A stretch of 64,000 nt of DNA. Origin: CBFDBF01 sp050287965. Lineage in GTDB: Bacteria > Pseudomonadota > Gammaproteobacteria > Chromatiales > Chromatiaceae. The notes below the pieces were generated by a model that ran no database searches, was not told the origin of the DNA, and worked only from the letters and a program-made list of their open reading frames with translations. This document shows positions 34,573-42,702 of the stretch, in pieces. Position 1 is the stretch's first letter; every line of letters starts with the position of its first letter. Made by a program: the position numbers and the translations under genes. The stretch lies in assembly GCA_050287965.1 (NCBI GenBank), contig JBNKCX010000041.1, positions 124,001 through 188,000 on the forward strand, in the 5' to 3' direction.

Positions 34573-35578
34573 CGGCGCCTCCCAGGTTGATCTCGCCCGC
34601 ATCCGCCAAGCGTCTTGCAACGGCAAGAATCTCCTTCTGCGCTCCCTCCACATCGCTCACGCGCGCCGGCGGAGCGGCCTCTAGATCATCGCGCAACATT
34701 TCCGCCGCACGTTGCGACATGTTCTTGAATATCTTCTCCTTGAGGACATCATCGGCACCTCGAATGGCCAACAGAAGCTGATCCGACGCGATCTCGCGCA
34801 GCAGCGTCTGGATACCCCGGTCGTCCACATCAACAAGATTCTCAAACACAAACATATTGTCCTGGATCTCCTGAGCCAGGTCCTCATCCGCCGCCGTCAC
34901 CTGCTCCAGGATCTGACTTTCAATGCTTCCCTCCACCAGATTGAGTATGTTGGCCGCCGCTTTAATCCCTCCCAGCGCCGAGGTCTTGACACTGGTTGCC
35001 CCGGAGAATTGGGCATCCAGAATCTCATCAAGTTCCTGCAGGGCCCCCGGTTGGATCCCTTCCAGGGTGGCGATACGCATTATGACGTCCGTACGCACCC
35101 GCTCAGGAAACACCGAAAGGACCTCCGCCGCCTGATCCGGTTCCAGAAAAGACAGGACAATGGCAATGATCTGCGGATGCTCCAGACGGATCATCTCCGC
35201 CACGGAACGTGGATCCATCCACTTGAGCTGTTCCAAACCCTTGCTGTTGCGCCCCAGCAGGATGCGATCGATGACGTTACTGGCCTTGTCCGACCCGAGG
35301 GCGGAGGTGAGGATATTGCGGATGTACTCGTCCGAATTCATCCCCAGGGCGGTCTGGTCTTCCAGGGTGGAGACGAAGGAGCGCATCACATGCTCCATCT
35401 GTCTGGTTGAGACGTTGCTCAGATTGGCCATCGCCAGGCCCAGTTCCTGCACCTCTTTCGGGCCCATATGAGAGAGGATGGTGGCCGCATCCTGCTCGCC
35501 CAAGGCCAGCATCAGGATAGCGGCCCGTTCCACTCCTCTAAGCCTGGAGAAGCCTTCTTTCTGCAGCTCATCTGCCAT
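34550..35578 (-). CDS. fliG: flagellar motor switch protein FliG
   Basis: C-ring switch protein of 342 residues, full length. N-terminal and middle domains (RAAILMLALGEQDAATILSHM; LEHPQIIAIVLSFLEPDQAAEVLSVFPE, the EHPQ motif) and a C-terminal domain with the charged torque helix (DDLEAAPPARVSDVEGAQKEIL, residues such as Arg, Asp and Glu that contact the stator). Overlaps fliF by 11 bases upstream and fliH downstream. Confidence 0.97.
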   Translation of the reverse strand: MADELQKEGFSRLRGVERAAILMLALGEQDAATILSHMGPKEVQELGLAMANLSNVSTRQMEHVMRSFVSTLEDQTALGMNSDEYIRNILTSALGSDKASNVIDRILLGRNSKGLEQLKWMDPRSVAEMIRLEHPQIIAIVLSFLEPDQAAEVLSVFPERVRTDVIMRIATLEGIQPGALQELDEILDAQFSGATSVKTSALGGIKAAANILNLVEGSIESQILEQVTAADEDLAQEIQDNMFVFENLVDVDDRGIQTLLREIASDQLLLAIRGADDVLKEKIFKNMSQRAAEMLRDDLEAAPPARVSDVEGAQKEILAVARRLADAGEINLGGAGGGEEFI

Positions 35579-37217
35579 CTTCGGCCACCCAGCTCCTCAC
35601 CACCTGTGCGACCCGTTTCGGGTCCTCGTGAACCATCTGTCTCGCCGCGTCGAGGGTATCCTCGTATTTGCCCTTTACCGGCAATCTTACCGGTTCCCCA
35701 CTGCTATCCAGTTCGCCCGCTCCGACGCCCCCGGGGATCCCCGCGCCTCCAGGCGCGTGCACGATCATGGGCGCCGCCGTCAGTTTTTTCATGGTTGGGC
35801 GCAATACCACAAAGATCAAGATCAATACCAGCAGCGTTCCACCCACCGCCTTGGCCACATCCCATACCCAAGCCTCTTCGTAAATCGGCACCTCCGGCAG
35901 AGGCTCAGGTGGCGGCGGCGCCAGGAAGGCCTGATTGATCACACGCACACTGTCTCCGCGCTGGGCGTTGAATCCGATCGCTTCCTTCACCAACTGGGTG
36001 ATTCTGCTGATCTCCTCTGGCGTACGCTCCTGACGGACCGTATCACCCGCATCATTGGTGGTTACCACATCGTCCACCACCACCGCCACGGAAAGACGAC
36101 GCAGGGTACCGCTGGAGAGACGGGTATGGCTGATGGTCTTATCCAGCTCGTAGTTGCGGGTGGCACGCTTACTGACGTTAAGCGGTTCCGCCGCTCCCGC
36201 CTGCTCGCCCCCGGCCGCCCCCGCCGCCTGCTCCGGCGCCGTTCCCGCCGCCGGAGGCTGGTTGCTCAGGGCCCCGGGTATGCCCCCCTGGGCCGCACCG
36301 AGCCGACTGGACTGCTCGTTTATCTGCTCGCTTCGCAGGGCGGGCAGATCCGGATTGAACCGCTCCTCGGTCTGTTCGGTCAGGGTGAAATCCACATCCG
36401 CCGTCACCTGGGCACGAACCCTGTCTGCGCCCAGAATCGGCGTCAGAATCTCCTCCACTCGTTGCTGGTAATGGCTTTCCAGCTGAGCGGTATACTCAAA
36501 CTGGGTGGCCGTCATCATCATCTCCCGGGTGTCCATCTGGCCGCTCAGCAGGTTGCCCTTGTGATCCACCACCGTAACCCGGCTGGCATCCAGCCCTGGA
36601 ACACTGGAAGCCACCAGATGAATAATGGCCGCCACCTGTCCCTTCTCCAGGGTACGTCCGGAATAGAGCTTGACGGTTACCGACGCGCTGGGGTGCTGTT
36701 TCTCGCGCACGAATACCGACTGCTTCGGTGTCGCCAGGTGGACGCGGGCCGTCTGCACGCTGGCCAGAGTCGCCACCGTACGGGCCAGTTCCCCTTCCAG
36801 GGCCCGGTGGAAACGGGCCGCCTCCACCGCCCGGCTGGTGCCGAATCCACTCTCCTGCTGAAGCAGCTCGAACCCGACACTGCCGCCGCGCGGCAAGCCC
36901 TGACCGGCAAGTTTTAGCCGGGCGTCCTGCAGCTGACTGCTCTTCACCATCACCGCTCCGGTGGTACCATCGACCTTGTACTCGATCCCCGCCTGTTGCA
37001 GCGCGGCCACCACCTCGGAGGCATCCTTTTCCGCCAGATCCCCGTACAGCAGGCTGTAATTCGGGGTCCATGCCCAGAGGGCGATCACCACCCCCAGCGC
37101 TACGCTGACGGCTATACCGACCATCACGGCAAGCTGACGGGCCAGGGGGTTCTGGGTCAACCGCGGTGCCGCAAGTCGATTGCCGGCCCCGGTTCCGGTG
37201 TTCGTGACTTCTGCCAT
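35568..37217 (-). CDS. fliF: flagellar MS-ring protein FliF
   Basis: Inner-membrane ring protein of 549 residues. Membrane helix 1 (LAVMVGIAVSVALGVVIALWAW, about 29-50) is followed by the secretin-like ring-building domains (SLLYGDLAEKDASEVV; GFELLQQESGFGTSRAVEAARFHRALEGELART) and a Gly/Ala/Pro-rich periplasmic loop (about 300-335). Helix 2 is at about 455-475 and the cytoplasmic tail that binds FliG ends EDPKRVAQVVRSWV. Second gene of the fliE-led operon. Confidence 0.97.
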   Translation of the reverse strand: MAEVTNTGTGAGNRLAAPRLTQNPLARQLAVMVGIAVSVALGVVIALWAWTPNYSLLYGDLAEKDASEVVAALQQAGIEYKVDGTTGAVMVKSSQLQDARLKLAGQGLPRGGSVGFELLQQESGFGTSRAVEAARFHRALEGELARTVATLASVQTARVHLATPKQSVFVREKQHPSASVTVKLYSGRTLEKGQVAAIIHLVASSVPGLDASRVTVVDHKGNLLSGQMDTREMMMTATQFEYTAQLESHYQQRVEEILTPILGADRVRAQVTADVDFTLTEQTEERFNPDLPALRSEQINEQSSRLGAAQGGIPGALSNQPPAAGTAPEQAAGAAGGEQAGAAEPLNVSKRATRNYELDKTISHTRLSSGTLRRLSVAVVVDDVVTTNDAGDTVRQERTPEEISRITQLVKEAIGFNAQRGDSVRVINQAFLAPPPPEPLPEVPIYEEAWVWDVAKAVGGTLLVLILIFVVLRPTMKKLTAAPMIVHAPGGAGIPGGVGAGELDSSGEPVRLPVKGKYEDTLDAARQMVHEDPKRVAQVVRSWVAEDGR

Positions 37218-37262
37218 TGGACGCTAACCTCTGTCTGGTTATTTATTATATTAATCAATTAG

Positions 37263-37580
37263 TTAAATAGGCATATTCATAATTTCCTTATAAGCGTCGA
37301 CCAGCTTGTTACGTACCTGGACCATCGCTTCAAAGGAAAGACTGGATTTCTGAATCGCCACCATCACCTCCGCCAGTTCCACGTTACCTTCTCCGGTTTC
37401 AAAGGCCTTTTTCAGCTCACCGGCGTACTGCTGGCTCTCATTGACGCTATCGATGGACTGCTTCAGCAGATTGGCGAATTCACCGCCCGATGTCTGCTCG
37501 TTCTGGGGTGTTACTCCGCCGGCCTGGGCCGCCATAACCCGCATCTGCGCCAATACTTGGTTAATGTCTACGGTACTCAT
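37263..37580 (-). CDS. fliE: flagellar hook-basal body protein FliE
   Basis: Small MS-ring/rod junction protein of 105 residues with the C-terminal FliE signature (VELAEVMVAIQKSSLSFEAMVQVRNKLVDAYKEIM). ATG at 37580 chosen because AAGG lies eight bases upstream; a GTG three codons earlier is the alternative. Leads the fliE-F-G-H-I-J operon, preceded by a sigma-54 promoter match. Confidence 0.95.
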   Translation of the reverse strand: MSTVDINQVLAQMRVMAAQAGGVTPQNEQTSGGEFANLLKQSIDSVNESQQYAGELKKAFETGEGNVELAEVMVAIQKSSLSFEAMVQVRNKLVDAYKEIMNMPI

Positions 37581-37626
37581 CTGTATCACCTTTTCGGAAT
37601 CTTTTTGCCACGCATCACCTTTCTAT

Positions 37627-37641
37627 GCAGATTGCGCACCA
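37627..37641 (-). promoter_or_regulatory. sigma-54 promoter of fliE operon
   Basis: On the minus strand TGGTGC-GCAAT-CTGC: GG and GC are separated by ten bases exactly as in TGGCAC-N5-TTGC. It lies about 47 bases upstream of the fliE ATG in the flrC-fliE gap. Expected activator: phosphorylated FlrC, encoded next door. Two mismatches to consensus. Confidence 0.6.
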
Positions 37642-37670
37642 ATTTTCCGAGCGAACCGGATACCGGCCCC

Positions 37671-39017
37671 TCACCCGGGTATGGCCACGCCCGACTCCCG
37701 CAGGCGGGCGATCTTGTAACGCAGGGTCCGCTGACTGATCCCCAGACGTTCAGCGGCGTTCTTTCTGCTGCCGTTGCCGTCCCGCAGGGCCTTCAGGATC
37801 ATTTCATCCTCTACCGAGCGCAGGTCTTCGTTCAATCTGCCCTTGCTGTCCGCCCCCGCATTCTGGGGTCCGCTTGCCTCCTTTCCGTTCTCCAGTTCAA
37901 AGGAGAGCGCATCCGGTCCGATCTCATCGCCCTCGCGCAGGATCAGCGCCCGCTGGATCACGTTTTCCAGTTCCCGGACATTTCCCGGCCAGCCATGACT
38001 CAACAGACGCTGCTCCGCCACGGCGGAAAGCCGGAGTTCACTGCCGTCATGCTGCCGGCTGAGACGCCGGATCAGGAACCGGGCCAGGGGCAGGATATCC
38101 CGCTCCCGCTCCCGCAACGGCTTCAGATAGAGAGGAAACACGTTCAAACGGAAATAGAGATCTTCCCGGAATCTGCCCGCCGCCACCTCTTCGCGCAGGT
38201 TGCGATTGGAAGTGGCCAGCACCCGGACGTCCAGGGGAATGACCTTGCGCCCACCGAGGCGCTCCACCTCCTTCTCCTGCAACACACGCAGCAGTTTTGC
38301 CTGTAGCGCCATGCTCATCTCCGAGATCTCATCGAGCAGAAGGGTACCGCCCTGAGCCTGTTCAAACTTGCCCTCGGCGGAGCGATGAGCGCCGGTGTAG
38401 GCCCCCTTTTCGTATCCGAACAACACCGCCTCCAACATATTCTCGGGGATGGCGGCACAGTTAATGGCCACGAACGGCCCCTCCGCCCGCAGGGAATTCC
38501 TGTGGATATAACGGGCGAAGACCTCTTTTCCGGTTCCGCTTTCCCCGCCGATCATCACCGTGGCATCACTGCGCGCCACCCGCCTGGCAAGGTCCAGCAG
38601 TTCTCTGGTCTGGAGATCCTCGGCCACCACCTCCTCCCCTTCTTCCGTTTCCGGAAACAACACCGACTCCTGCACCTTCTGCAACAGCAGTTCCGCCTCG
38701 AAGGGCTTTGCCAGATAATCGACGGCGCCGTGGCGCATGGCGGTCACCGCCTTTTCGATATCGCCGTAGGCGGTCATGAGCAGGACCGGGACCGCCGGGT
38801 GAAGGCTCTTCACCCGCGCCAGCAGTTCATTGCCGTCCATGGGGCGCATCTGCACATCGCTCACCACCATTCCCACGGCGGTGGTGCTCAATATCTCCAG
38901 CGCCGATGTTCCGTCGCTGCTGGCCTCGACGTTGTAGCCGGCCAGTTCCAGGGTCTCGCACAGCGCCTCCCTCAGTTCCGGATCATCTTCTACAACTAAT
39001 ACGGTTGCCTGGTTCAT
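37671..39017 (-). CDS. flrC: sigma-54-dependent flagellar response regulator FlrC (FleR)
   Basis: 448 residues. Receiver domain with phospho-acceptor Asp54 in VVSDVQMRPMDG, AAA+ domain with Walker A GESGTGKEVFARYIH (about 155-170) and the sigma-54 contact loop GAYTGA (Tyr in place of the usual Phe), Walker B GGTLLLDEISEM, and a C-terminal Fis-type helix-turn-helix (AERLGISQRTLRYKIARLRE). It activates class III flagellar promoters. Stop overlaps none; ATG overlaps flrB by four bases. Confidence 0.95.
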   Translation of the reverse strand: MNQATVLVVEDDPELREALCETLELAGYNVEASSDGTSALEILSTTAVGMVVSDVQMRPMDGNELLARVKSLHPAVPVLLMTAYGDIEKAVTAMRHGAVDYLAKPFEAELLLQKVQESVLFPETEEGEEVVAEDLQTRELLDLARRVARSDATVMIGGESGTGKEVFARYIHRNSLRAEGPFVAINCAAIPENMLEAVLFGYEKGAYTGAHRSAEGKFEQAQGGTLLLDEISEMSMALQAKLLRVLQEKEVERLGGRKVIPLDVRVLATSNRNLREEVAAGRFREDLYFRLNVFPLYLKPLRERERDILPLARFLIRRLSRQHDGSELRLSAVAEQRLLSHGWPGNVRELENVIQRALILREGDEIGPDALSFELENGKEASGPQNAGADSKGRLNEDLRSVEDEMILKALRDGNGSRKNAAERLGISQRTLRYKIARLRESGVAIPG

Positions 39018-40252
39018 GCATAACTCCTTACCGCCGCGGGAACCCGACTTGCGGTACCTTCCACCCTCGGTTCTTGAGAAATCTGTCCCACACCTTTCAT
39101 CAGCGGGAGTTGGATCTGAAAACAGGTGCCTTCGCCCTGTTCCGTACAGAGTCTTATCTGGCCCTGATGGCTGAGAACCACCGCCTGCGCTACCGCCAGC
39201 CCGAGTCCGGTACCGTCATTGCTGGTGGTGAAGAAGGGATCGAATATACGGTCGCGAATATCCTCCGGGATACCCGGTCCGTTATCCCGTATGAGCAATT
39301 CCAGCCACTCAGCGCCCGACCGCTTTAGTTCTATGGTGAGCATCACGCTTTCACCGCCGTGCTCGAGGGCGTTGTTGGCTAGGTTCGTTACCGCACCCAA
39401 CAGGGCGTCGCGGCTACCGGCCACCGTGCAGTCGCCGGCGGTGAAATCCTGCAGCGAGATGTGCATCCGGCGTTCCTGCACCACCGGCTCCAGCATCTGC
39501 ACCAGTTCCCGCAGCATCTCGCTAACGGTGATGGATTCCGGGCTGTAATTTCCCCCGCGGGCGAACGCCAGCATGTCATTGATCTGACGTTCCATATGCA
39601 GCAGCCGGGCCCGGGTGCGCTGGGCGAATCGGGCGCGTTTATCCGCTGAGAGATTGTCGTTGGCGAGATGGGAGATATAGAGCAAGGCCGATGACAGCGG
39701 GGTGCGTATCTGATGTGCCAGTTGCGCGGCCATTTCACCCATGGCGCTCAGGCGTTGTTGCCGGTCAAGACGCTCCTGCAACTGCCGGGTTTCGGTGACA
39801 TCGAGCAGCAGCAGGATGCGGCCGGCCTCGGGCTCAAGTCTGCGCTCGATCAGGGTCACCAGGCGACCTGACAGCAGTCGCTGTTCCTCCCCGCTCTGGT
39901 TCTGTTCAAAGGTGTCTCGATAAACGCTACCCCAGGGCTGACCCGGGTTGATGGATCCAAGCAGCTGACACGCCGCCGGGTTGAGTTGCTGAATCAGGCC
40001 GTCGCCGTCCAATACGATGACCGCCGCCGGCAGTGCGTCCAGGAGTTGCGTCAGGCGGTTCGCCAGTCGTTCCTTCTCCGCAAGCTGGCGCAGCCGCTCG
40101 TCACGGGCGAAGGCCAATTCCCCGGTGAGTTGATTAACCCGCTGCTGGAGCTGGTGATAGGAGTCCGCAAGCTGTTCCGATACCTGGTTAAAGACCTGAA
40201 AGGCATCTTCCAGCTGTTTTCTCTGTTGCGGGTTTTCCCCGGCCATCTGCAT
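39014..40252 (-). CDS. flrB: flagellar sensor histidine kinase FlrB (FleS)
   Basis: Soluble kinase of 412 residues without membrane helices, as FleS/FlrB usually are. N-terminal coiled coil (about 15-65), PAS domain (about 70-170), HisKA with phospho-His in AAQLAHQIRTPLSSALLY, and HATPase (VTNLANNALEHGG; DNGPGIPEDIRDRIFDPFFTT; GTGLGLAVAQ). Phosphorylates FlrC. Start at the first ATG; an ATG two codons later also has a plausible ribosome site. Preceded by a strong sigma-54 promoter. Confidence 0.94.
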   Translation of the reverse strand: MQMAGENPQQRKQLEDAFQVFNQVSEQLADSYHQLQQRVNQLTGELAFARDERLRQLAEKERLANRLTQLLDALPAAVIVLDGDGLIQQLNPAACQLLGSINPGQPWGSVYRDTFEQNQSGEEQRLLSGRLVTLIERRLEPEAGRILLLLDVTETRQLQERLDRQQRLSAMGEMAAQLAHQIRTPLSSALLYISHLANDNLSADKRARFAQRTRARLLHMERQINDMLAFARGGNYSPESITVSEMLRELVQMLEPVVQERRMHISLQDFTAGDCTVAGSRDALLGAVTNLANNALEHGGESVMLTIELKRSGAEWLELLIRDNGPGIPEDIRDRIFDPFFTTSNDGTGLGLAVAQAVVLSHQGQIRLCTEQGEGTCFQIQLPLMKGVGQISQEPRVEGTASRVPAAVRSYA

Positions 40253-40300
40253 CTTCCGCCGTCAATTATCGTCGCCCTCAGGGGCCTTACGAGACTGACA

Positions 40301-40315
40301 GCAAGAAGTATGCCT
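40301..40315 (-). promoter_or_regulatory. sigma-54 promoter of flrBC
   Basis: On the minus strand AGGCAT-ACTTC-TTGC: ten bases between GG and GC, a near-perfect TTGC -12 element, followed by T. About 50 bases before the flrB ATG, in the short flrA-flrB gap. This is where FlrA should act in the FlrA > FlrBC > class III hierarchy. Confidence 0.75.
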
Positions 40316-40366
40316 AATTATTTATTGTTATTATTCAATTGGTTACAAAGCGTGATTTTTCGTGCG

Positions 40367-41839
40367 TCAAATTCCTGTCGACTCCGTTGTCCGCTGCAGG
40401 CCGAATTTGCGCAGTTTTTCCACCAGGGTGGTGCGCCGCATCTTCAGCCGTTTGGCGGCATGCGCCACCACGCCGTCCGACTCATCCAGGGCCTGGCGGA
40501 TCAAGGACAGTTCCAGATTATTCAAATGCTCTTTCAGGTCCAATCCGTCCAGCGGCAGGCGTGGCACGCTCTGAATGGTATCCGGTGCAATACCCTTCAC
40601 CGTTACCTCCGGCAGATAGCCGTTTTCCGGCGGCAGGGTGATACCCTCCCGGAATTTTTCCGGCAGATCCCCGACATCCACTACACCATAGGGATAAAGG
40701 ATGGCCAGCCGTTCAATGAGATTGGCCAATTCCCGTACATTACCCGGCCAGGGATACTGGGTAAGGGCCGAAACCGCCGCCGGGGTGAGACGCACGGAGC
40801 CCCGCTTCTCTTTTTCGATACGGGCAATCAGATCGGTTACCAGGATAGGAATGTCCTCTATGCGATCCCGAAGCGGCGGCATATCGATGGGAAACACGTT
40901 CAAACGATAATAGAGATCTTCCCGGAAGCGTTCCCGTCTGATCTGGTCCTCCAGGTCACGGTGGGTAGCGGCGATAATGCGTACATTACATTCAATGGTC
41001 TTGTTACTGCCGACCCTTTCAAAGGTCCGCTCCTGCAGCACCCGCAGTATCTTCACCTGCATCGGCAGGCTCATGTCCCCGATCTCATCCAGGAACAGGG
41101 TACCCCCTTCGGCCATTTCAAACCGTCCCTGCCGGGAGTTTATGGCGCCGGTGAAGGCACCCTTCTCGTGGCCGAAGAGCTCGCTTTCCAGAAGTTCCGA
41201 GGGTATAGCGCCGCAATTTACCGGAACGAAAGGTCGACCGCGGCGGCCGGAATGGTAATGAAGTTTGCGCGCCACCACCTCTTTGCCGGTACCCGATTCC
41301 CCCAGGATCAGGACCGTTGCATCCGTATCCGCCACCTGCTCTATCATCCGATTGATACGCCGGGTGGCGCGGCTGTTACCGGAGAGGCTGCGAAACAGCT
41401 CCAATCCCCGCTGGGAGCCCTCCTCCGTGAGCCCACTCTCCTTGAACACCTGTGCCCGGTGCAGGGTGTTGGTCAGCATCTCATAGCGACAGGGGACAGG
41501 CAGGGTCCCCAGGAAGACGCCGCCATTCATCTGCCCATTACCCTCTTCGTCCGCGTCCAGCACCCGGAACAGCGCCACTTTCGGCGACGCTTGCTGCATA
41601 AATCCGGCAACCTCCTGGACAACGCCAGGATCGAAGCCGGAACCCATCATAACCGCGGCGATCTCTTCACCCCTGCCGCTGAAGACCCCTTGCAATTCCC
41701 GAGCATCTGCTACCACCATGAGACCGAAGTCGATGAATTCCAGTATGTTTCTAAGGTAGCCGATGCGCTCATCGCTATTGTCGAGAAGGAGGATCGTACC
41801 GTTGTTGCGCGATTCCTCGATAGTTGCAGATTCCGCCAT
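40367..41839 (-). CDS. flrA: flagellar master regulator FlrA (FleQ)
   Basis: 490 residues. The N-terminal receiver-like domain is degenerate (ILLLDNSDERIGYL; the phospho-acceptor position reads AAVMMGSG, no Asp), as in FleQ. The AAA+ domain has Walker A GESGTGKEVVARKLH, sigma-54 loop GAFTGA and Walker B GGTLFLDEIGDM; a Fis-type DNA-binding domain closes the protein (AAKRLKMRRTTLVEKLRKFG). FleQ family members bind c-di-GMP through the AAA+ domain. Start ATG 41839 is tentative (weak ribosome site; a TTG at 41899 is possible). Upstream gene encodes a PilZ protein. Confidence 0.93.
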   Translation of the reverse strand: MAESATIEESRNNGTILLLDNSDERIGYLRNILEFIDFGLMVVADARELQGVFSGRGEEIAAVMMGSGFDPGVVQEVAGFMQQASPKVALFRVLDADEEGNGQMNGGVFLGTLPVPCRYEMLTNTLHRAQVFKESGLTEEGSQRGLELFRSLSGNSRATRRINRMIEQVADTDATVLILGESGTGKEVVARKLHYHSGRRGRPFVPVNCGAIPSELLESELFGHEKGAFTGAINSRQGRFEMAEGGTLFLDEIGDMSLPMQVKILRVLQERTFERVGSNKTIECNVRIIAATHRDLEDQIRRERFREDLYYRLNVFPIDMPPLRDRIEDIPILVTDLIARIEKEKRGSVRLTPAAVSALTQYPWPGNVRELANLIERLAILYPYGVVDVGDLPEKFREGITLPPENGYLPEVTVKGIAPDTIQSVPRLPLDGLDLKEHLNNLELSLIRQALDESDGVVAHAAKRLKMRRTTLVEKLRKFGLQRTTESTGI

Positions 41840-41979
41840 TTGGATTTGTGCCCGGTGATAAAAAAACCGTTTCAACCGGGAGGAGTTAACCACCCTCAAG
41901 ACGATATGTCAAAAATACGTCGTATGGAAAAGATATGACATAAACCGCCTGATTGGTAAGGGATTAATCGTTTGGTTCC

Positions 41980-42001
41980 GGGGAATAGGCAAATATTCCC
42001 C
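41980..42001. repeat. short inverted repeat upstream of flrA
   Basis: GGGGAATA (41980-41987) / TATTCCCC (41994-42001) with a six-base loop, between the PilZ stop and flrA. Could be an operator or a weak transcription stop; no T-run follows. Confidence 0.4.
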
Positions 42002-42017
42002 GCTAGAGAGGTAAAAT

Positions 42018-42596
42018 TCAGTCGCCGGCCGGTGACCCGGGTCGCTGTTGCGCGATCAGACGCCGATGGTGCCGGAAGATCATCTTCTCCAGATGGTTCT
42101 GCACCGCCTCTCCGAGGGCCTCGAACCCGGCCAGTACCCGCCAAGTCTCACCTGCCTTCTCGATCTCCAGTATTCGCCCGGGTAGCTGCACCGAATCCGG
42201 CAGGCGCGGTTCGAGGAATAGATGGATCCACACGCTCTGGCCCGGCCGGGGCGCCGCACCCGAACAGCGCCATTCTATGCCCCCTGCGGCAAGCCTGATC
42301 AGTGTCGGCTCAGGCTGCCTCCCCGCTTCCGGTCCGAGTCTGGAAAAGAGATCGAGCAGCAGATCCACCTTGGTCTCCAGACGTACCATAAGGGCCTCGT
42401 ACTCCCCCTCTTCCTCGGGTTTTTCATAGCCCTGCTCTGCCAGGAGATTTATGCAGCGCAGCAGCCGTTCGTTCCGCTCGGCGATGCGCGTCAGGTTTTC
42501 CCCCGTGCCCTGATCGCTGCGCTCTTCCCATCGCAACGGCAGTTGGTCTTCGTAGACCAGGGTATCCTCCAACGGACCGGTTTCCTTCTGTGACAA
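42018..42596 (-). CDS. PilZ-domain protein upstream of flrA
   Basis: 192 residues. C-terminal PilZ-like c-di-GMP-binding module (IRLAAGGIEWRCSGAAPRPGQSVWIHLFLEP; residues about 120-180), N-terminal helical part (RNERLLRCINLLAEQGYE). The usual RxxxR and DxSxxG pair is altered: the second motif reads RLAAGGIEW, and no clear RxxxR is seen in the N-terminal lead. Start TTG at 42596 set by the strong AGGAGG nine bases upstream; longer frames extend into low-complexity non-coding sequence. In other species PilZ-type proteins near flrA/fleQ regulate flagellar operation; specific role unknown. Confidence 0.75.
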   Translation of the reverse strand: MSQKETGPLEDTLVYEDQLPLRWEERSDQGTGENLTRIAERNERLLRCINLLAEQGYEKPEEEGEYEALMVRLETKVDLLLDLFSRLGPEAGRQPEPTLIRLAAGGIEWRCSGAAPRPGQSVWIHLFLEPRLPDSVQLPGRILEIEKAGETWRVLAGFEALGEAVQNHLEKMIFRHHRRLIAQQRPGSPAGD

Positions 42597-42702
42597 TGTG
42601 TGGTTCCTCCTGTTACTAGGGCCTATTAACAGGCCCAAGCCTTGACACGGACAAGGCGGCGACTTAGAAAGAAATATTAGGAACATTATAGGTCTTCTGA
42701 AT

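Noticed and set aside
35478..36917. 479-codon open frame on the plus strand opposite fliF
   Set aside because: FliF on the minus strand has all family motifs; the opposite frame has none and no ribosome site.
39986..41938. 650-codon open frame on the plus strand across flrB and flrA
   Set aside because: Antisense to well-supported FlrB and FlrA; composition (Gln/His/Arg/Pro rich) and lack of any motif mark it as a shadow of GC-rich coding sequence.
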